A DNA stretch of 64,000 bases from a virus, in IMG/VR virus record IMGVR_UViG_3300035698_020047, positions 18,081 to 82,080 of that record; one strand, given 5' to 3'. Below are positions 8,855-18,665 of the stretch, one piece after another. Numbering within the stretch: the first letter of the stretch is position 1; every line of letters starts with the position of its first letter. The position numbers and the translations under genes were made by a program. Under the pieces are notes generated by a model that was not told the DNA's origin, did no database searches, and was given only the letters and a program-made list of their open reading frames with translations.

Positions 8855-9880
8855 ATGGCAAATCAAACGTTTAAGCCGAAACAGCAACAAATCACTGCCT
8901 GGATTGAGGCGAATTTTGATTTTAAGCCGCGACGTGGCGGTGCCGAATATGTAATATGCAATCCATTCACTGACGATAGCACATATAATTTCAATATAAA
9001 CGTCGAGGAGGGGATCTGCCACGACTGGCACGGCGACGAGTGGGCACAAGGCCAGTCGCGAACTTTCTTGCGGTTTGTTCAACTCTACCGTCGTTGCTCT
9101 TTCGTTGATGCGTTTAAGGAAGTTTGCGGCAATGATGTCACAATCGACGCAATCTACGCGAAGCTGACTAAAGAGAAGATTGAGAAGGCGGAGGAGCGGA
9201 AGTATGATCTGGCGCTACCGCCGGGCTGCCACTTGCTTTGTGATCATGGGGACACTATAAGTGGTCGCATTTTAACAACGTGGCTAAAGAGCCGTGGGTT
9301 AACTGATGCGACTATCAAATCATACCAATTATATTCCCATTCGATGCATGTGGTGTGGCCATATTATGAATATGGTTCATTGGTGTATTGGCAAGAGCGG
9401 AGTCGTATGAATAAAGTCTTCCGGTTCCCCTCGGACGCCGTCGGAGTATCCAAGGGAATGTTTCTATATGGGTTTGATATGGTAGAACCCGGTGATTATG
9501 TCGTAGTGACAGAAGCGATCTTTGACAGCACCACGCTAGGGGCACAAGCTGTGGCTAGCGGAGGGGCCGTCTTGACCGATCTGCAAGTGCGTAGGCTAAG
9601 GGCATTGAACCCCGTAAATGGCGTCATACTGGCCCCAGACAATGATAGTGCTGGCATGAAGAGTGTTGCCTCTAATTACAGATTGTTGCGGCCCTATTTC
9701 AAGAAGATTTTCTATGCCGTTCCTCCCAAAACCGAATATAAGAAGGGGCGTTTTATCAAGGATTGGAATGAGCTCATTACTGATATGAAGATGACGCACG
9801 CCGACATACGAAAGCTATTTGAAAGCAGTATTAAACCGTTGAGCCAAGTAGAAGCTGTTAGATTTATGGTTAATAATTAG
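8855..9880 (+). CDS. DNA primase with TOPRIM domain
   Basis: 341 residues. The N-terminal part (YVICNPFTDD..., then GICHDWHGDEW) resembles the DnaG-type zinc-binding domain region, although a full set of zinc ligands is not clear. The C-terminal half carries a TOPRIM fold: VVTEAIFD (catalytic Glu, about residue 219), GGAVLTDLQVRRL, and ILAPDNDSAG with the DxD-type metal site near 265. Such proteins make RNA primers for lagging-strand synthesis; phage versions work with a replicative helicase not seen in this window. The gene sits oddly between tail genes and ends convergently, overlapping a reverse-strand gene by four bases. Confidence 0.75.
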   Translation: MANQTFKPKQQQITAWIEANFDFKPRRGGAEYVICNPFTDDSTYNFNINVEEGICHDWHGDEWAQGQSRTFLRFVQLYRRCSFVDAFKEVCGNDVTIDAIYAKLTKEKIEKAEERKYDLALPPGCHLLCDHGDTISGRILTTWLKSRGLTDATIKSYQLYSHSMHVVWPYYEYGSLVYWQERSRMNKVFRFPSDAVGVSKGMFLYGFDMVEPGDYVVVTEAIFDSTTLGAQAVASGGAVLTDLQVRRLRALNPVNGVILAPDNDSAGMKSVASNYRLLRPYFKKIFYAVPPKTEYKKGRFIKDWNELITDMKMTHADIRKLFESSIKPLSQVEAVRFMVNN

Positions 9881-10155
9881 ATGTCGTATTCTTTGTCTAT
9901 AACCACATTGTCCAAGCTGATGGTCCTATAATGGCTCATCGCATTTGGGCACATTTCTTTTATGGCCGTTACCTGGTCTTTTATCCCGAGCTTACTTAAA
10001 TAAGCACTTCGCTTTTTGAGGATCGACTTATCACGGTCGTCCATGGCATCAGCATTTAAGCAGCATAATTTCCCATTATGATTGCCAAGGGCTAATACTA
10101 GCCGATGCTGCACTTCAGACCCCTTCTTGAAATATTTTATCCAATAAAGTTTCAT
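9877..10155 (-). CDS. Small uncharacterised protein, reverse strand
   Basis: 92 residues, beginning MKLYWIKYFKKGSE; the start at 10155 has GGAGAG seven bases upstream on the reverse strand, and the longer frame lacks a ribosome site. The protein is basic in its first half, with two cysteines (KLCC) in the middle and two His/Arg residues near NAMSHYRT. No family is recognised. It is the only reverse gene among forward structural genes here and ends inside the primase stop region, which suggests a late-inserted cargo gene. Confidence 0.6.
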   Translation of the reverse strand: MKLYWIKYFKKGSEVQHRLVLALGNHNGKLCCLNADAMDDRDKSILKKRSAYLSKLGIKDQVTAIKEMCPNAMSHYRTISLDNVVIDKEYDI

Positions 10156-10238
10156 TGTCTCTCCATAGTTGTTTAGTATGGTATCGGACTGGTAGATATA
10201 TTTACCCCAAAAATAACTTATTAAACTTGGAGTATTGT

Positions 10239-11588
10239 ATGGCCAAAACAGGCTATGGCGCATCTTGGTCCGTGGAATGTAGAATTGGTAAGGACAAGGT
10301 TCTTATTGGTGATAATAGTATTACACATTTCGAGTGGAAGAGTATGGTGAATGGAGGGTTCATAGTACGCATCAGAGCCACTGACCCGAATTTTCAGATG
10401 CTAGACAAAGTCATCGAGGCATCGGGTGCATTGCTTGAGACTGGGCGACAAACAAGTGAATTGACGCTGGTTGAATTTAAAATTAAATGGAATGGGACAG
10501 AAGAGCTACAAGAAACGAGAACGAGCCTAGCTCTTATCTCCAATCTTAAAGCTAATGGTAACAATTCGCTAAATGGTGAATTTGAATTCATAGCGGTAGA
10601 CCCAATTTCATATTTCCTTAACTCTGGCAAAAGCTCTGGTACTGCCTATACTGGTAAAATAGGCGGCAAAGACGGGGTTATAGCGCAAGTTTTTAATGAA
10701 TATGTGCCGTCAAAAGTGGGCGATTACAGCACTAGCATAGAGATTGATGAAACTGATGATGAAAGCAATACGTATTGGATGATGCGGCAGGATCCTAAAA
10801 CTTTCATTATGTCATTGTTGAATTGGTCGTGCCCATTCACTAAACACAAAACAGCGTGGAGTGTTTCTAGTGGACAGAATGCTGATGATCAAGTACTGAC
10901 TTTAAGTGTCAACGAGTCTTACACTGCGAGCCTAGTATATCCAGAGCCTAGTGATGAAGAAATGATCCTGACATACACTGGCGGGACGACTGATATTATC
11001 AAATGGGAGCTGCTGGCTGATAACTTTTTGTCTGCTTTGAACTTAAAGCTTCTAACTAGCGGTATGTCGGCAGTGTCTGGCGAATATTTCGACAAAGAAA
11101 CAGACAAGGAAGATGAGAAAAAGGTCTATGTTAAAGACGAAAATACACGTGGCAAAGTTAATCCGAAATTAACTTCAAAGCAGAGCTATACTAAGCCGCA
11201 AGATCCTGTTGATCGTGGTTGGACTCACATAAAAGCAGCACCAGAAATTTACAGTGCTGGCGATATAGGCTTCCGATACGATAGATATATCGATGGGCGT
11301 GCTAGGCAGATGTATATGGATATGCTTGGCATGTTAATGCGTATGAGGGTAACTGCAATGGGCCAACACAGATTGTTTGACTCTACAGGCCTTGGTAGAA
11401 CTAAAGTTAAATTAAGTTGGCAGTCGCCAGATCCAGAAGGCGGTGGGACTAAAACCCGCTTTTTAGATGGTGACTGGCTGCTTTATGGATGGCATCATAA
11501 AGCATCTAGGGCTGGTACGTGGGAGACTGATCTATATCTTTCTAGGCTTGATTGGGATGCAGCCAGCATTGGCAGCACTGGTAGTTAA
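10239..11588 (+). CDS. Putative baseplate hub protein (gp27/gpD-type region)
   Basis: 449 residues from the ATG at 10239, chosen because CTTGGAGT precedes it by about eight bases. The first 120 residues form an all-beta domain with ITHFEWKS...GGFIVRIRATDPNFQMLDKVIE, a pattern seen in hub proteins that wrap the spike. The centre is acidic and Lys-rich (DKEDEKKVYVKDE), and the C-terminal part ends in beta strands (GDWLLYGWHHKAS...WETDLYLSRLDWD) typical of gpD/gp27-like proteins. It sits directly before the tape measure, and the gp5-like spike follows four genes later. Hub identity rests on position and weak motif resemblance. Confidence 0.5.
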   Translation: MAKTGYGASWSVECRIGKDKVLIGDNSITHFEWKSMVNGGFIVRIRATDPNFQMLDKVIEASGALLETGRQTSELTLVEFKIKWNGTEELQETRTSLALISNLKANGNNSLNGEFEFIAVDPISYFLNSGKSSGTAYTGKIGGKDGVIAQVFNEYVPSKVGDYSTSIEIDETDDESNTYWMMRQDPKTFIMSLLNWSCPFTKHKTAWSVSSGQNADDQVLTLSVNESYTASLVYPEPSDEEMILTYTGGTTDIIKWELLADNFLSALNLKLLTSGMSAVSGEYFDKETDKEDEKKVYVKDENTRGKVNPKLTSKQSYTKPQDPVDRGWTHIKAAPEIYSAGDIGFRYDRYIDGRARQMYMDMLGMLMRMRVTAMGQHRLFDSTGLGRTKVKLSWQSPDPEGGGTKTRFLDGDWLLYGWHHKASRAGTWETDLYLSRLDWDAASIGSTGS

Positions 11589-11590
11589 AT

Positions 11591-14500
11591 ATGGCAGCAG
11601 CACAAGAAATGACATTTAAGGTGATGTTCGAGACAGTGGGGGAGGACCATCTTTCGAAAATCGGCGAAAAACAAATTGACAATGTAGAGGAGTTAACTGT
11701 AAAGGAACAAGACAAGCTCAAACTGATGGGTGAGCAGTTCACCAAGGTTGAGAAGATGTTGGCGATGCAGAAGGACATAGTAAAGAAAGCAGAGGTGATG
11801 TCTAAACTGCGCAAAGATGATGTTGATTCACTTAAAGCTCAGCAGGGCGAGCTCCTAAAAGCCGAAGTTGTTCTCGATAAAATTATGTCAACTCCTGGCG
11901 AGTTTGGCGTAATCGAGGGGCCGCAATTAGAGAATATCGCGAAATTGCAGAACAATATCCTTTCGGTTGATAAGGCGATAGGTGATGCGTTAGATTCTAC
12001 CAATGAGTGGAAGAAAGCATTGAAGGATGTGGGGCTTGATAAGCTCGGTACTAGTGCCAAGAAGTTGATGTCAATAGGCGGCCAGGTGGGATTCTGGGCT
12101 GGGATGTTCAAAGAGAATACCAGGCAGGCAGCATTATGGACTGATCAGAACTACCAATTGTATGGCAGCACGCAAGAAGTTGCAGATGGTATTCGAGGTG
12201 TGCAGACCCAATACGGATTGTTGCAAAAAGAGGCCGAGGTAGCCGCTAAGGCTGTGATGAACGTTTCGATGGCAGGCGACCCCGCGCAAATAAATGCTAT
12301 TACCGGTGCCGTTGGTCGATTTACGATGACTACTGGTGCTAATGTAGAACAGGCAGCTAAGATGGTTAAGCAGTACCAAATTTTGGGGTATAGCCTCAAA
12401 ACTGCTGAAAAACAGTTTAAGGCTTTGAGGATTGCTGCCGCTAACTATGGTATAACTGGCAAAGACATGGATGTTATTAACCAATATATGTCCAAGAACA
12501 TACATAATATGTCAGCAGCTGCCGGTGGATCTGCTGAAAAGATGGCTCAGTTGGGCAAGAATGTAGTGACAGCTGGAAGTATGGCTAAGCTGGCCGGGAT
12601 GGATATGTCTGAGTTCGGTGAGATAATACAAGCTCTTACAGACGACGCTACTAAATATGCTGTGCTTCTAGAGGGTGCATTGACCTCATCTGACCCAGGA
12701 GCTATGTTTTTGACTATGGGGAAGAATGCTGGTAAGGCAGTTGACTCACTTAAAGGCATTGAGAGCCATTGGCTAAAACAGAAGATTGCAAATGATACCT
12801 ATGGAATGTCGTATGATCGATTGGTGAAGATGGACAAGGCCTACACGAACCTTGAAGAGGCTACAAAAGCATCGGGGAAAGAGCTCGAAAAAATGCTAAA
12901 TGGGGAGGTGGACTTGACAGCAGCACAAGAGGAGGCGATTGAAGCATATAGAAATGAAACGGACGCTGGGCGACAATTCCAAATAGTCATGCAAGATTTG
13001 AAAAACATCTTTGTGACTATTATTGGCCCGATAGTTAAAGTCGCTGCAGCCATCGCATCTTGGATTGCGGCAGCGATGAAATTCAAGGCTGTTAGAATTA
13101 TCATAGGCATACTTGGTGGGTTGATTGTAGCTCTCGTCTTGTTGAAATGGGTAATAGGTACGTTTGCTATATTGGGCACTATTATACCACTCTTTAAGAG
13201 GCTCGGCGGGGCTTTGACCCAAACTTCGAAAGCTGCTGGGGGAGTGAAGGGCGGCGGCATATCTAAGACATTGAAATCGTTAGGAACGGGTTTAAGGCAC
13301 TTCTTCAAAAACATGGCGAGGCTCAGCTTGAAGGGTGTGTTTAAATTCGCCCTCGCAATGGTGATATTTGGCGGCGCGATGGTCGTTCTAGGTTATGCTG
13401 CTTCTTATGTTCCGCCCGGTAAGCTCCAGGAGCTGGCTACCAGCTTGGTGCTATTTGCCGGTGCGATGTGGATTACGTCGAAGATCCTAGACAAAGCATT
13501 CGGACCTGGCTTTTGGAAGGGGGTAGCGGGGATGGCCGTTTTGGGTCTTGTGCTCGTAGGGCTGGGCTACGCTGCGGCGCTTATTCCACCTACGACTCTC
13601 TTGTTCCTAGCCCTTGGAATCGCAGCGTTGGCTGGAGCGATGTGGGTATTGGGAACTCTGGCGGCTCCAATTGCTCTTGGCGCAGGAGCATTGATACTTG
13701 TTGCTGTTGGGCTCGCCCTTGTTGGTGCCGCTCTATTGATTCCATCGCTGACTGGCGATAACCTCTTGATGACATCATTGGGGCTGATGTCGCTTGCTGG
13801 ATCTATGATACTGTTCGCTGTGGCCTCTATACCATTCCTTATTGGGGCTGCTGCCACTTTGGCTGCTATGGTTGTATTGGGGGCCGCAATGCTCATCGGA
13901 GCTGTCCTAATCATACCAGCAGCGATATTCTGGGCTGCTGGCAAGCTAATTGGGTCTGGATTTGCGGCCATTTTTGCCGGGCTTCCTGGCGGGGATGCTA
14001 GCTCTTTAATAATATTGGGTAAACACGCATATAACGGGTTGTGGGGCTTAGCCGCCGGGATTAATGCTTTGACCGCTTCGAGCTGGTTTAAATTCTGGTT
14101 GGCGTCGGAGTATATTGGTGAAGGCTTGTATTATGTTATGAGAGGTTTGGCGGCTGCTGGTTCTGGAATGCAGAATGTGGCTGCTCTTGCGGAGGCGTTA
14201 CCTCAACTAGCGGCTGGCATAACTGCGTTTGCTATTGACAAGGAGACGGCCGCTGCCTTCTTTTGGACAGCTTTTAATATTGGCGATGGCTTATATTGGC
14301 TCAGTAGGGGTATACGTGACTCGTTCCTCATAATATTGTTTGCGCCACTTCTCGCAGTTAGCCTCGCTAAGCTGGGCTCTGGTATTAGGTCATTTGGCAC
14401 TTCCTCTGGGTTTGTTAAGGCCGCTATAGGATTTAGAACCGCAATCCGTATTATTGGCGATGGCCTAATGTATTATGGGTTATATGTTGAGAACGCTGCA

Positions 14501-14836
14501 AACAGAGTTCTTGCAGCGGTATTTAAAGTAGGGATGGCTCAAGAGGCTTTGAAATGGATGGGCCTCGACGAGATAGTTAAATCTGCTGCCACTGTAACGG
14601 TAAAAGCAGATGTTGAAGATAAGAAAAAAGAATCAGAAGATCGCCTCACGCAGTCTGAGTTGTTGGAAGACATTTTAACGTCAATTCAAGGATTATCTGC
14701 GGCGGTTGCTGGCCTTGTCACGGGTGGCGGCGCGGCTGATAAGGTTGAAGCAGTCCGCGAATTGTTGTCTAAATATCTCCCAGAGATTGCTGAGGGTGAT
14801 AGTCAGTTAAGCGTCGGAAATACAAACCAATGGTAA
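11591..14836 (+). CDS. Tail tape measure protein
   Basis: 1081 residues, by far the longest tail gene, starting two bases after the previous stop. The first ~150 residues are charged and helical (coiled coil), then Ala/Gly/Met-rich helices, then a long hydrophobic region from about residue 475 to 850 with many potential membrane segments (LGGLIVALVLLKW, MVIFGGAMVVLGY and similar). The C-terminal 100 residues are helical and charged. This architecture is diagnostic for tape measure proteins, which set tail length and help DNA cross the inner membrane. Neighbouring hub and wedge genes agree. Confidence 0.9.
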   Translation: MAAAQEMTFKVMFETVGEDHLSKIGEKQIDNVEELTVKEQDKLKLMGEQFTKVEKMLAMQKDIVKKAEVMSKLRKDDVDSLKAQQGELLKAEVVLDKIMSTPGEFGVIEGPQLENIAKLQNNILSVDKAIGDALDSTNEWKKALKDVGLDKLGTSAKKLMSIGGQVGFWAGMFKENTRQAALWTDQNYQLYGSTQEVADGIRGVQTQYGLLQKEAEVAAKAVMNVSMAGDPAQINAITGAVGRFTMTTGANVEQAAKMVKQYQILGYSLKTAEKQFKALRIAAANYGITGKDMDVINQYMSKNIHNMSAAAGGSAEKMAQLGKNVVTAGSMAKLAGMDMSEFGEIIQALTDDATKYAVLLEGALTSSDPGAMFLTMGKNAGKAVDSLKGIESHWLKQKIANDTYGMSYDRLVKMDKAYTNLEEATKASGKELEKMLNGEVDLTAAQEEAIEAYRNETDAGRQFQIVMQDLKNIFVTIIGPIVKVAAAIASWIAAAMKFKAVRIIIGILGGLIVALVLLKWVIGTFAILGTIIPLFKRLGGALTQTSKAAGGVKGGGISKTLKSLGTGLRHFFKNMARLSLKGVFKFALAMVIFGGAMVVLGYAASYVPPGKLQELATSLVLFAGAMWITSKILDKAFGPGFWKGVAGMAVLGLVLVGLGYAAALIPPTTLLFLALGIAALAGAMWVLGTLAAPIALGAGALILVAVGLALVGAALLIPSLTGDNLLMTSLGLMSLAGSMILFAVASIPFLIGAAATLAAMVVLGAAMLIGAVLIIPAAIFWAAGKLIGSGFAAIFAGLPGGDASSLIILGKHAYNGLWGLAAGINALTASSWFKFWLASEYIGEGLYYVMRGLAAAGSGMQNVAALAEALPQLAAGITAFAIDKETAAAFFWTAFNIGDGLYWLSRGIRDSFLIILFAPLLAVSLAKLGSGIRSFGTSSGFVKAAIGFRTAIRIIGDGLMYYGLYVENAANRVLAAVFKVGMAQEALKWMGLDEIVKSAATVTVKADVEDKKKESEDRLTQSELLEDILTSIQGLSAAVAGLVTGGGAADKVEAVRELLSKYLPEIAEGDSQLSVGNTNQW

Positions 14837-14840
14837 TAAT

Positions 14841-15500
14841 ATGGCATTTGAACTTTTAGAATTTGATAGGACTCTCGCTACAGAGCACATCAGTATGTCG
14901 CTCAAGAAGCCTGGGGATAAGGTCCATCCAGAATTGAATGTTGACATACCATTCCAATTTCCACCGATCATCGGCTCGGACAATAAGGAAGTTGATTATG
15001 AAGAAAAGGCGATGGCGAATATTGAGCCGCAGGTTACGTTTAAAAGTTCTAAAGCGAGAGCCATTGCGTTGAAATGGACTTATATAGTCACCGGCGCTGA
15101 GAATGGTGCGACAGCTCCAAAACCATGGAATTGTGCGTACATAGCTAAGCAGGTGAAGCAGCTACGTAGCTTCTTTTATCAGACAGCGGTACAATGGGCT
15201 ACGGGAAAGCAATTGGCCATCGGATTTCGTGGTTATGATATGGTTGGAATAGGCTCATCTATGAAACAACCTATTGATAGCAGTAGTAAACAGACGCCGT
15301 CCTTCACGTTCCGTTCAGATGGCGTTAAAGTCAAGTACAGTCCGACCGTTGTTCAAGACGGTAGTGGAGTGTTTGCACTCAAAACTGATTTGGAGATGAC
15401 AATCAAGTTATGGAGTAAAGCTGAGGGTGAAGACGGCAAACCGATGCTTGATTTGCCGTGGTTAAATACCGCCGAGAAGCTGACCCTCGACTGGAGATAA
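14841..15500 (+). CDS. Baseplate or tail-terminator protein, uncharacterised
   Basis: 219 residues, ATG four bases after the tape measure stop. The sequence is beta-rich with ARAIALKWTYIV near the middle and an ending (KTDLEMTIKLWSKAE...LDW) resembling tube-fold proteins. Its place between tape measure and the gp53-like wedge gene is where T4-like phages encode gp48/gp54-type tube-initiation proteins. I cannot confirm membership from sequence alone, so only a tail/baseplate role is assigned. Confidence 0.55.
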   Translation: MAFELLEFDRTLATEHISMSLKKPGDKVHPELNVDIPFQFPPIIGSDNKEVDYEEKAMANIEPQVTFKSSKARAIALKWTYIVTGAENGATAPKPWNCAYIAKQVKQLRSFFYQTAVQWATGKQLAIGFRGYDMVGIGSSMKQPIDSSSKQTPSFTFRSDGVKVKYSPTVVQDGSGVFALKTDLEMTIKLWSKAEGEDGKPMLDLPWLNTAEKLTLDWR

Positions 15501-15503
15501 ACA

Positions 15504-15797
15504 ATGCCAATTAGCTTGCCCCTAAATTCTAGATATTTACGAACTGATCCCATTAAGTTTAATGGCGAAGAAACTATAGGCTGGTGGGCCGGTACCGGCT
15601 GGCTTGAATCTGAAGCTACTCAGACTATTGTGGCGACAGCGAGTCAAGCTGGGCGGCTGGACAACATCGCCAATGAATTTCTCGGCTCTTCTGATCTTTG
15701 GTGGACGTTGTTATATTACAATAAGAAAACTGACATTAATTGGCCGCGAGCTGGTGATGAAGTAGCAATACCCAATACTAGTTTATTAGGGACCTAA
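15504..15797 (+). CDS. Baseplate wedge protein gp53-like
   Basis: 97 residues, preceded by GGAGATAA. The core reads AGRLDNIANEFLGSSDLWWTLLYYNK, the LysM-like signature of the gp53 wedge family, with the conserved RLDxIA, LWW and YYN positions; the end (PRAGDEVAIPNTS) matches the closing LysM strand. It is shorter than T4 gp53, as in many non-enteric myoviruses. gp53 completes the baseplate wedge and contacts the hub. The downstream gene starts directly at the stop codon and encodes the gp5-like spike. Confidence 0.8.
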   Translation: MPISLPLNSRYLRTDPIKFNGEETIGWWAGTGWLESEATQTIVATASQAGRLDNIANEFLGSSDLWWTLLYYNKKTDINWPRAGDEVAIPNTSLLGT

Positions 15798-17942
15798 ATG
15801 GATGATAATACTAGAAAAGTTTTTTCCGATTTCTTTAGCGAGAGAGCGGAGGCGATAGAAGAGCGGTTTGATGGGTTGTGGCGAGCTGTAGTGGTCGAGA
15901 CAAATGATCCACTGCGGATGCGCCGCGTCCGGTTTAAGATTCCTGAGCTTCACGATTGGACTCTTAAGCCAGAGGAATGTCCTTGGGCTGTAGCATCTTC
16001 CGATCTTGGTACGAAGAGGTGCGGCAGATTTTCATATCCGTGCATTGGCGACTGGGTATGGATACAATTCGAGAAAAACCATCCATACGGCCCTATTGTG
16101 GTTGGGTTTGCTGATCCTACAAGGAGAAAATTTTATCCATTGCCATCATTGCATGGCCAAACGCCGATCCCAGTCGACGAAAACAGCGATGTCGCTGACC
16201 AGCCTGAGGATTTTGATCCTGATTATATGCCAGCTGACGAACGGCCTATGAGCCACGGGTGGCAGGATCGATACGGCAACCTTGATATTCATGACTCGAC
16301 TGGCTTCTTCCCTATTGAGCATCTAATCCAGCTGCCACCACCAGACACTGATCAGCAGAGCAAGGGAAAGTTCACGCAGGCTATAGATCCGCCTGTCGCC
16401 AATGAACCCGATTCTAAGATGATGTGCCGGGTTTCAAAGTACGGTAACATAATGCTTCAGTCAGATATGGGGTATAAATGGAAAGAAGAATTCGATGGCG
16501 ATTTCGACGAAGATGAGCAATTTGAGATAGATAGGTGGCTATACCTTCAGAAACTCTTGCACGAAGATGGCGGTGATGGCCCGGATTGGCACGATCAGCG
16601 TCGGATGATGCAGCTTACCAGATATGGTCATAAGTTTGAGATGCGGGACGTTGGGTGGAATAAGACTAGGGAAAAAGAATACTCAGACGAGAAGAAAGAC
16701 ATAGGGGATGGTGAAGACGAACGCTGGATGAAGCTGCGGACAAAGGGTGGCATGCTCATCCAATCTAGCGACATTGGTATGGATCCCGAAAATGATGAAT
16801 TTACCAAGCGACTTCTTCAGGAGGAGGTTGCTGAGGTATATCTAGATAAAGAGGATCAATTCGACAAGATACAAGAAGAGTGGAATCAATATGGCACTCG
16901 CGATATGCGAATGCTGCGATTTGTGACTCGTAGCGGGATTAAGGTTGTTTTGGATGATCGTACTAGTCACGATGGTGGTGACTATCGGCTGCCGGCGAGT
17001 GCGTCAGACGAGAACAGGAAGAATGAGGAAATCGGCATAGGGGTTTTAGTTAAAGGCCGCGCGAATGCGGGCACTAAGGCCGACGGATACAATGACCTTA
17101 GTGGCGATCCTAAAGGATATTATTGGCAATTCGATGAAAGACCCGACCACAATAGTACTGCGTGGGGCACGCCTATGGGTCAGGTCATTGGGATGGACGA
17201 TAACGAAGAATACTTGGCTATTTGCAGCCGCCTCCCTGAACTGCCGACTGATTGGAAATATCTGTCAGACAATGAATTTCTTGAGCAATCTGTGGAGAGT
17301 CTCGAGCCGCATACTAATACGCACCATTTGATAATCGATCATGGCCGAGATCTTATTAGGTTAAAGTCACGTGCTGGCACAGGCGATGCGTCGCGTACTA
17401 AGAAGCTTGGAGAATCTGCTAGTGGTGAGCATGCGGGGCTTGAGATTCATGATGCCCCGGCAGATGACCCGTGGGTTGAGCTTATTGATATCGACAAACG
17501 TGGGCTGTGGTTTAACCGCCAGGATGGGGTTGGGATATGGCGTGGAAAAGAAGGCTCTAATGTTTACGTGTGGCTTGACGATAAGCAGAATAATATAATT
17601 CTTAGGAATGCCTCGGCCGGCGGCAAGGTGCAGATATACTGCCAGGGTGATGTCGACATAATATCTGACAAAGTTGTCGGCATTCAAGCCAATCAGATCA
17701 GCTTAAATGCGTCGTCTGAGATTAGATTAAGTGCTGCTGGGACTAATTATACGTTCGGAGCAGCACTTCATATGGGTGGTGACATTCACGCCCCGAACGT
17801 ATATGCACGATTCCCGTCTGCTGAGAGGCCACTTGAAGTAGCAGGTAGGGGTATCGGCCAGGCATCTGGCGGTGGCAGCGCCGCATCAAATTTACAAGTA
17901 GAAAGTCTGCCGCCTAGACAGGAGCCGAGTGATAGACTGTGA
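15798..17942 (+). CDS. Baseplate hub spike protein, gp5-like
   Basis: 714 residues. The N-terminal OB domain is seen in LWRAVVVETNDPLRMRRVRFKIPEL and PCIGDWVWIQFEKNHPYGPIVVGFADP (residues ~25-110), the usual gp5/VgrG needle-base signature. A long central region is acidic and Trp/Arg-rich, then come repeated short beta motifs (IRLKSRAG, VYVWLDDKQNNIILRNAS, EIRLSAAGT) of a trimeric beta-helix spike. I see no lysozyme domain like that of T4 gp5, so cell-wall cleavage is presumably done elsewhere. The 3' end overlaps the next gene's GTG start by four bases. Confidence 0.8.
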   Translation: MDDNTRKVFSDFFSERAEAIEERFDGLWRAVVVETNDPLRMRRVRFKIPELHDWTLKPEECPWAVASSDLGTKRCGRFSYPCIGDWVWIQFEKNHPYGPIVVGFADPTRRKFYPLPSLHGQTPIPVDENSDVADQPEDFDPDYMPADERPMSHGWQDRYGNLDIHDSTGFFPIEHLIQLPPPDTDQQSKGKFTQAIDPPVANEPDSKMMCRVSKYGNIMLQSDMGYKWKEEFDGDFDEDEQFEIDRWLYLQKLLHEDGGDGPDWHDQRRMMQLTRYGHKFEMRDVGWNKTREKEYSDEKKDIGDGEDERWMKLRTKGGMLIQSSDIGMDPENDEFTKRLLQEEVAEVYLDKEDQFDKIQEEWNQYGTRDMRMLRFVTRSGIKVVLDDRTSHDGGDYRLPASASDENRKNEEIGIGVLVKGRANAGTKADGYNDLSGDPKGYYWQFDERPDHNSTAWGTPMGQVIGMDDNEEYLAICSRLPELPTDWKYLSDNEFLEQSVESLEPHTNTHHLIIDHGRDLIRLKSRAGTGDASRTKKLGESASGEHAGLEIHDAPADDPWVELIDIDKRGLWFNRQDGVGIWRGKEGSNVYVWLDDKQNNIILRNASAGGKVQIYCQGDVDIISDKVVGIQANQISLNASSEIRLSAAGTNYTFGAALHMGGDIHAPNVYARFPSAERPLEVAGRGIGQASGGGSAASNLQVESLPPRQEPSDRL

Positions 17943-18664
17943 TAATTAGATACCCAACCGGATCATATCTCTCTGTCCTTCCGCAAGAACCGGAAGACTC
18001 GGAGAGTGTTGTGTATACCATTAGTAATACTACGCCCCCGAGGTCTGAACTCAATTTTATGCAGATACCAGATGGTATAAAAAGGAAGCAGCGTGATCCA
18101 AAGACGGCTCTACCTTCGACGAGACGGTTCAATCTTGGCGACCTCGCTCTTACCTCAAAAAAGAACCGACCAGGGTCGATCGTAACTGGCAATCAATTAT
18201 TTTATATCGGCCAGGTGACTGAATTTGTCGACTCTACTGTTACTGACATAGGCGATATTAATAGTGCTTTAGTGACACAGCATGACCGGGTTTATATTGA
18301 CCCAACTCACATTGGGCTAGAGACGGATGAACTGGATGACATCTCATCTGAGGCCCTTGATGCTCAAGGGCAGATTCTTATAGAGCTAGAAGGTTTGCAA
18401 AAACGCAAAGATGACTTGCAAGTTGAAATTGTCAGCGAACAAAAAATACTTAATGATGCTAATAGGGTCATAGGAGCACTCGATATCATAGTGGACCTTG
18501 ATCCGGGCAATGTAGAGATGCAAGCTCTTAAGGTACAGACAGAAGAAGTTGCAGCAGATGCTACTGCTGCCATTGATGAGGCGGTAGTAGAGATAAATGA
18601 AATGCCGGCTGCGATTCGTGCTAAACACGATAAACTCAGAACCCTTGCTACGATGATAGATTAA
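17939..18664 (+). CDS. Uncharacterised coiled-coil protein between gp5 and gp25 genes
   Basis: 241 residues with a GTG start overlapping the previous stop. The first ~110 residues are beta-rich and proline-containing (VLPQEPEDSESVVYTISN); residues ~135-240 form a charged coiled coil (ILIELEGLQKRKDDL and following). No family is recognised. Position inside the baseplate operon (spike before, gp25-like gene two bases after) points to a baseplate role, possibly linking hub and wedge. Confidence 0.55.
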   Translation: MIIRYPTGSYLSVLPQEPEDSESVVYTISNTTPPRSELNFMQIPDGIKRKQRDPKTALPSTRRFNLGDLALTSKKNRPGSIVTGNQLFYIGQVTEFVDSTVTDIGDINSALVTQHDRVYIDPTHIGLETDELDDISSEALDAQGQILIELEGLQKRKDDLQVEIVSEQKILNDANRVIGALDIIVDLDPGNVEMQALKVQTEEVAADATAAIDEAVVEINEMPAAIRAKHDKLRTLATMID

Positions 18665-18665
18665 A

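Noticed and set aside
10155-10238. Extended start for the putative hub gene
   Set aside because: The ATG at 10239 has a clear ribosome site; the extension overlaps the reverse gene's leader and lacks one.
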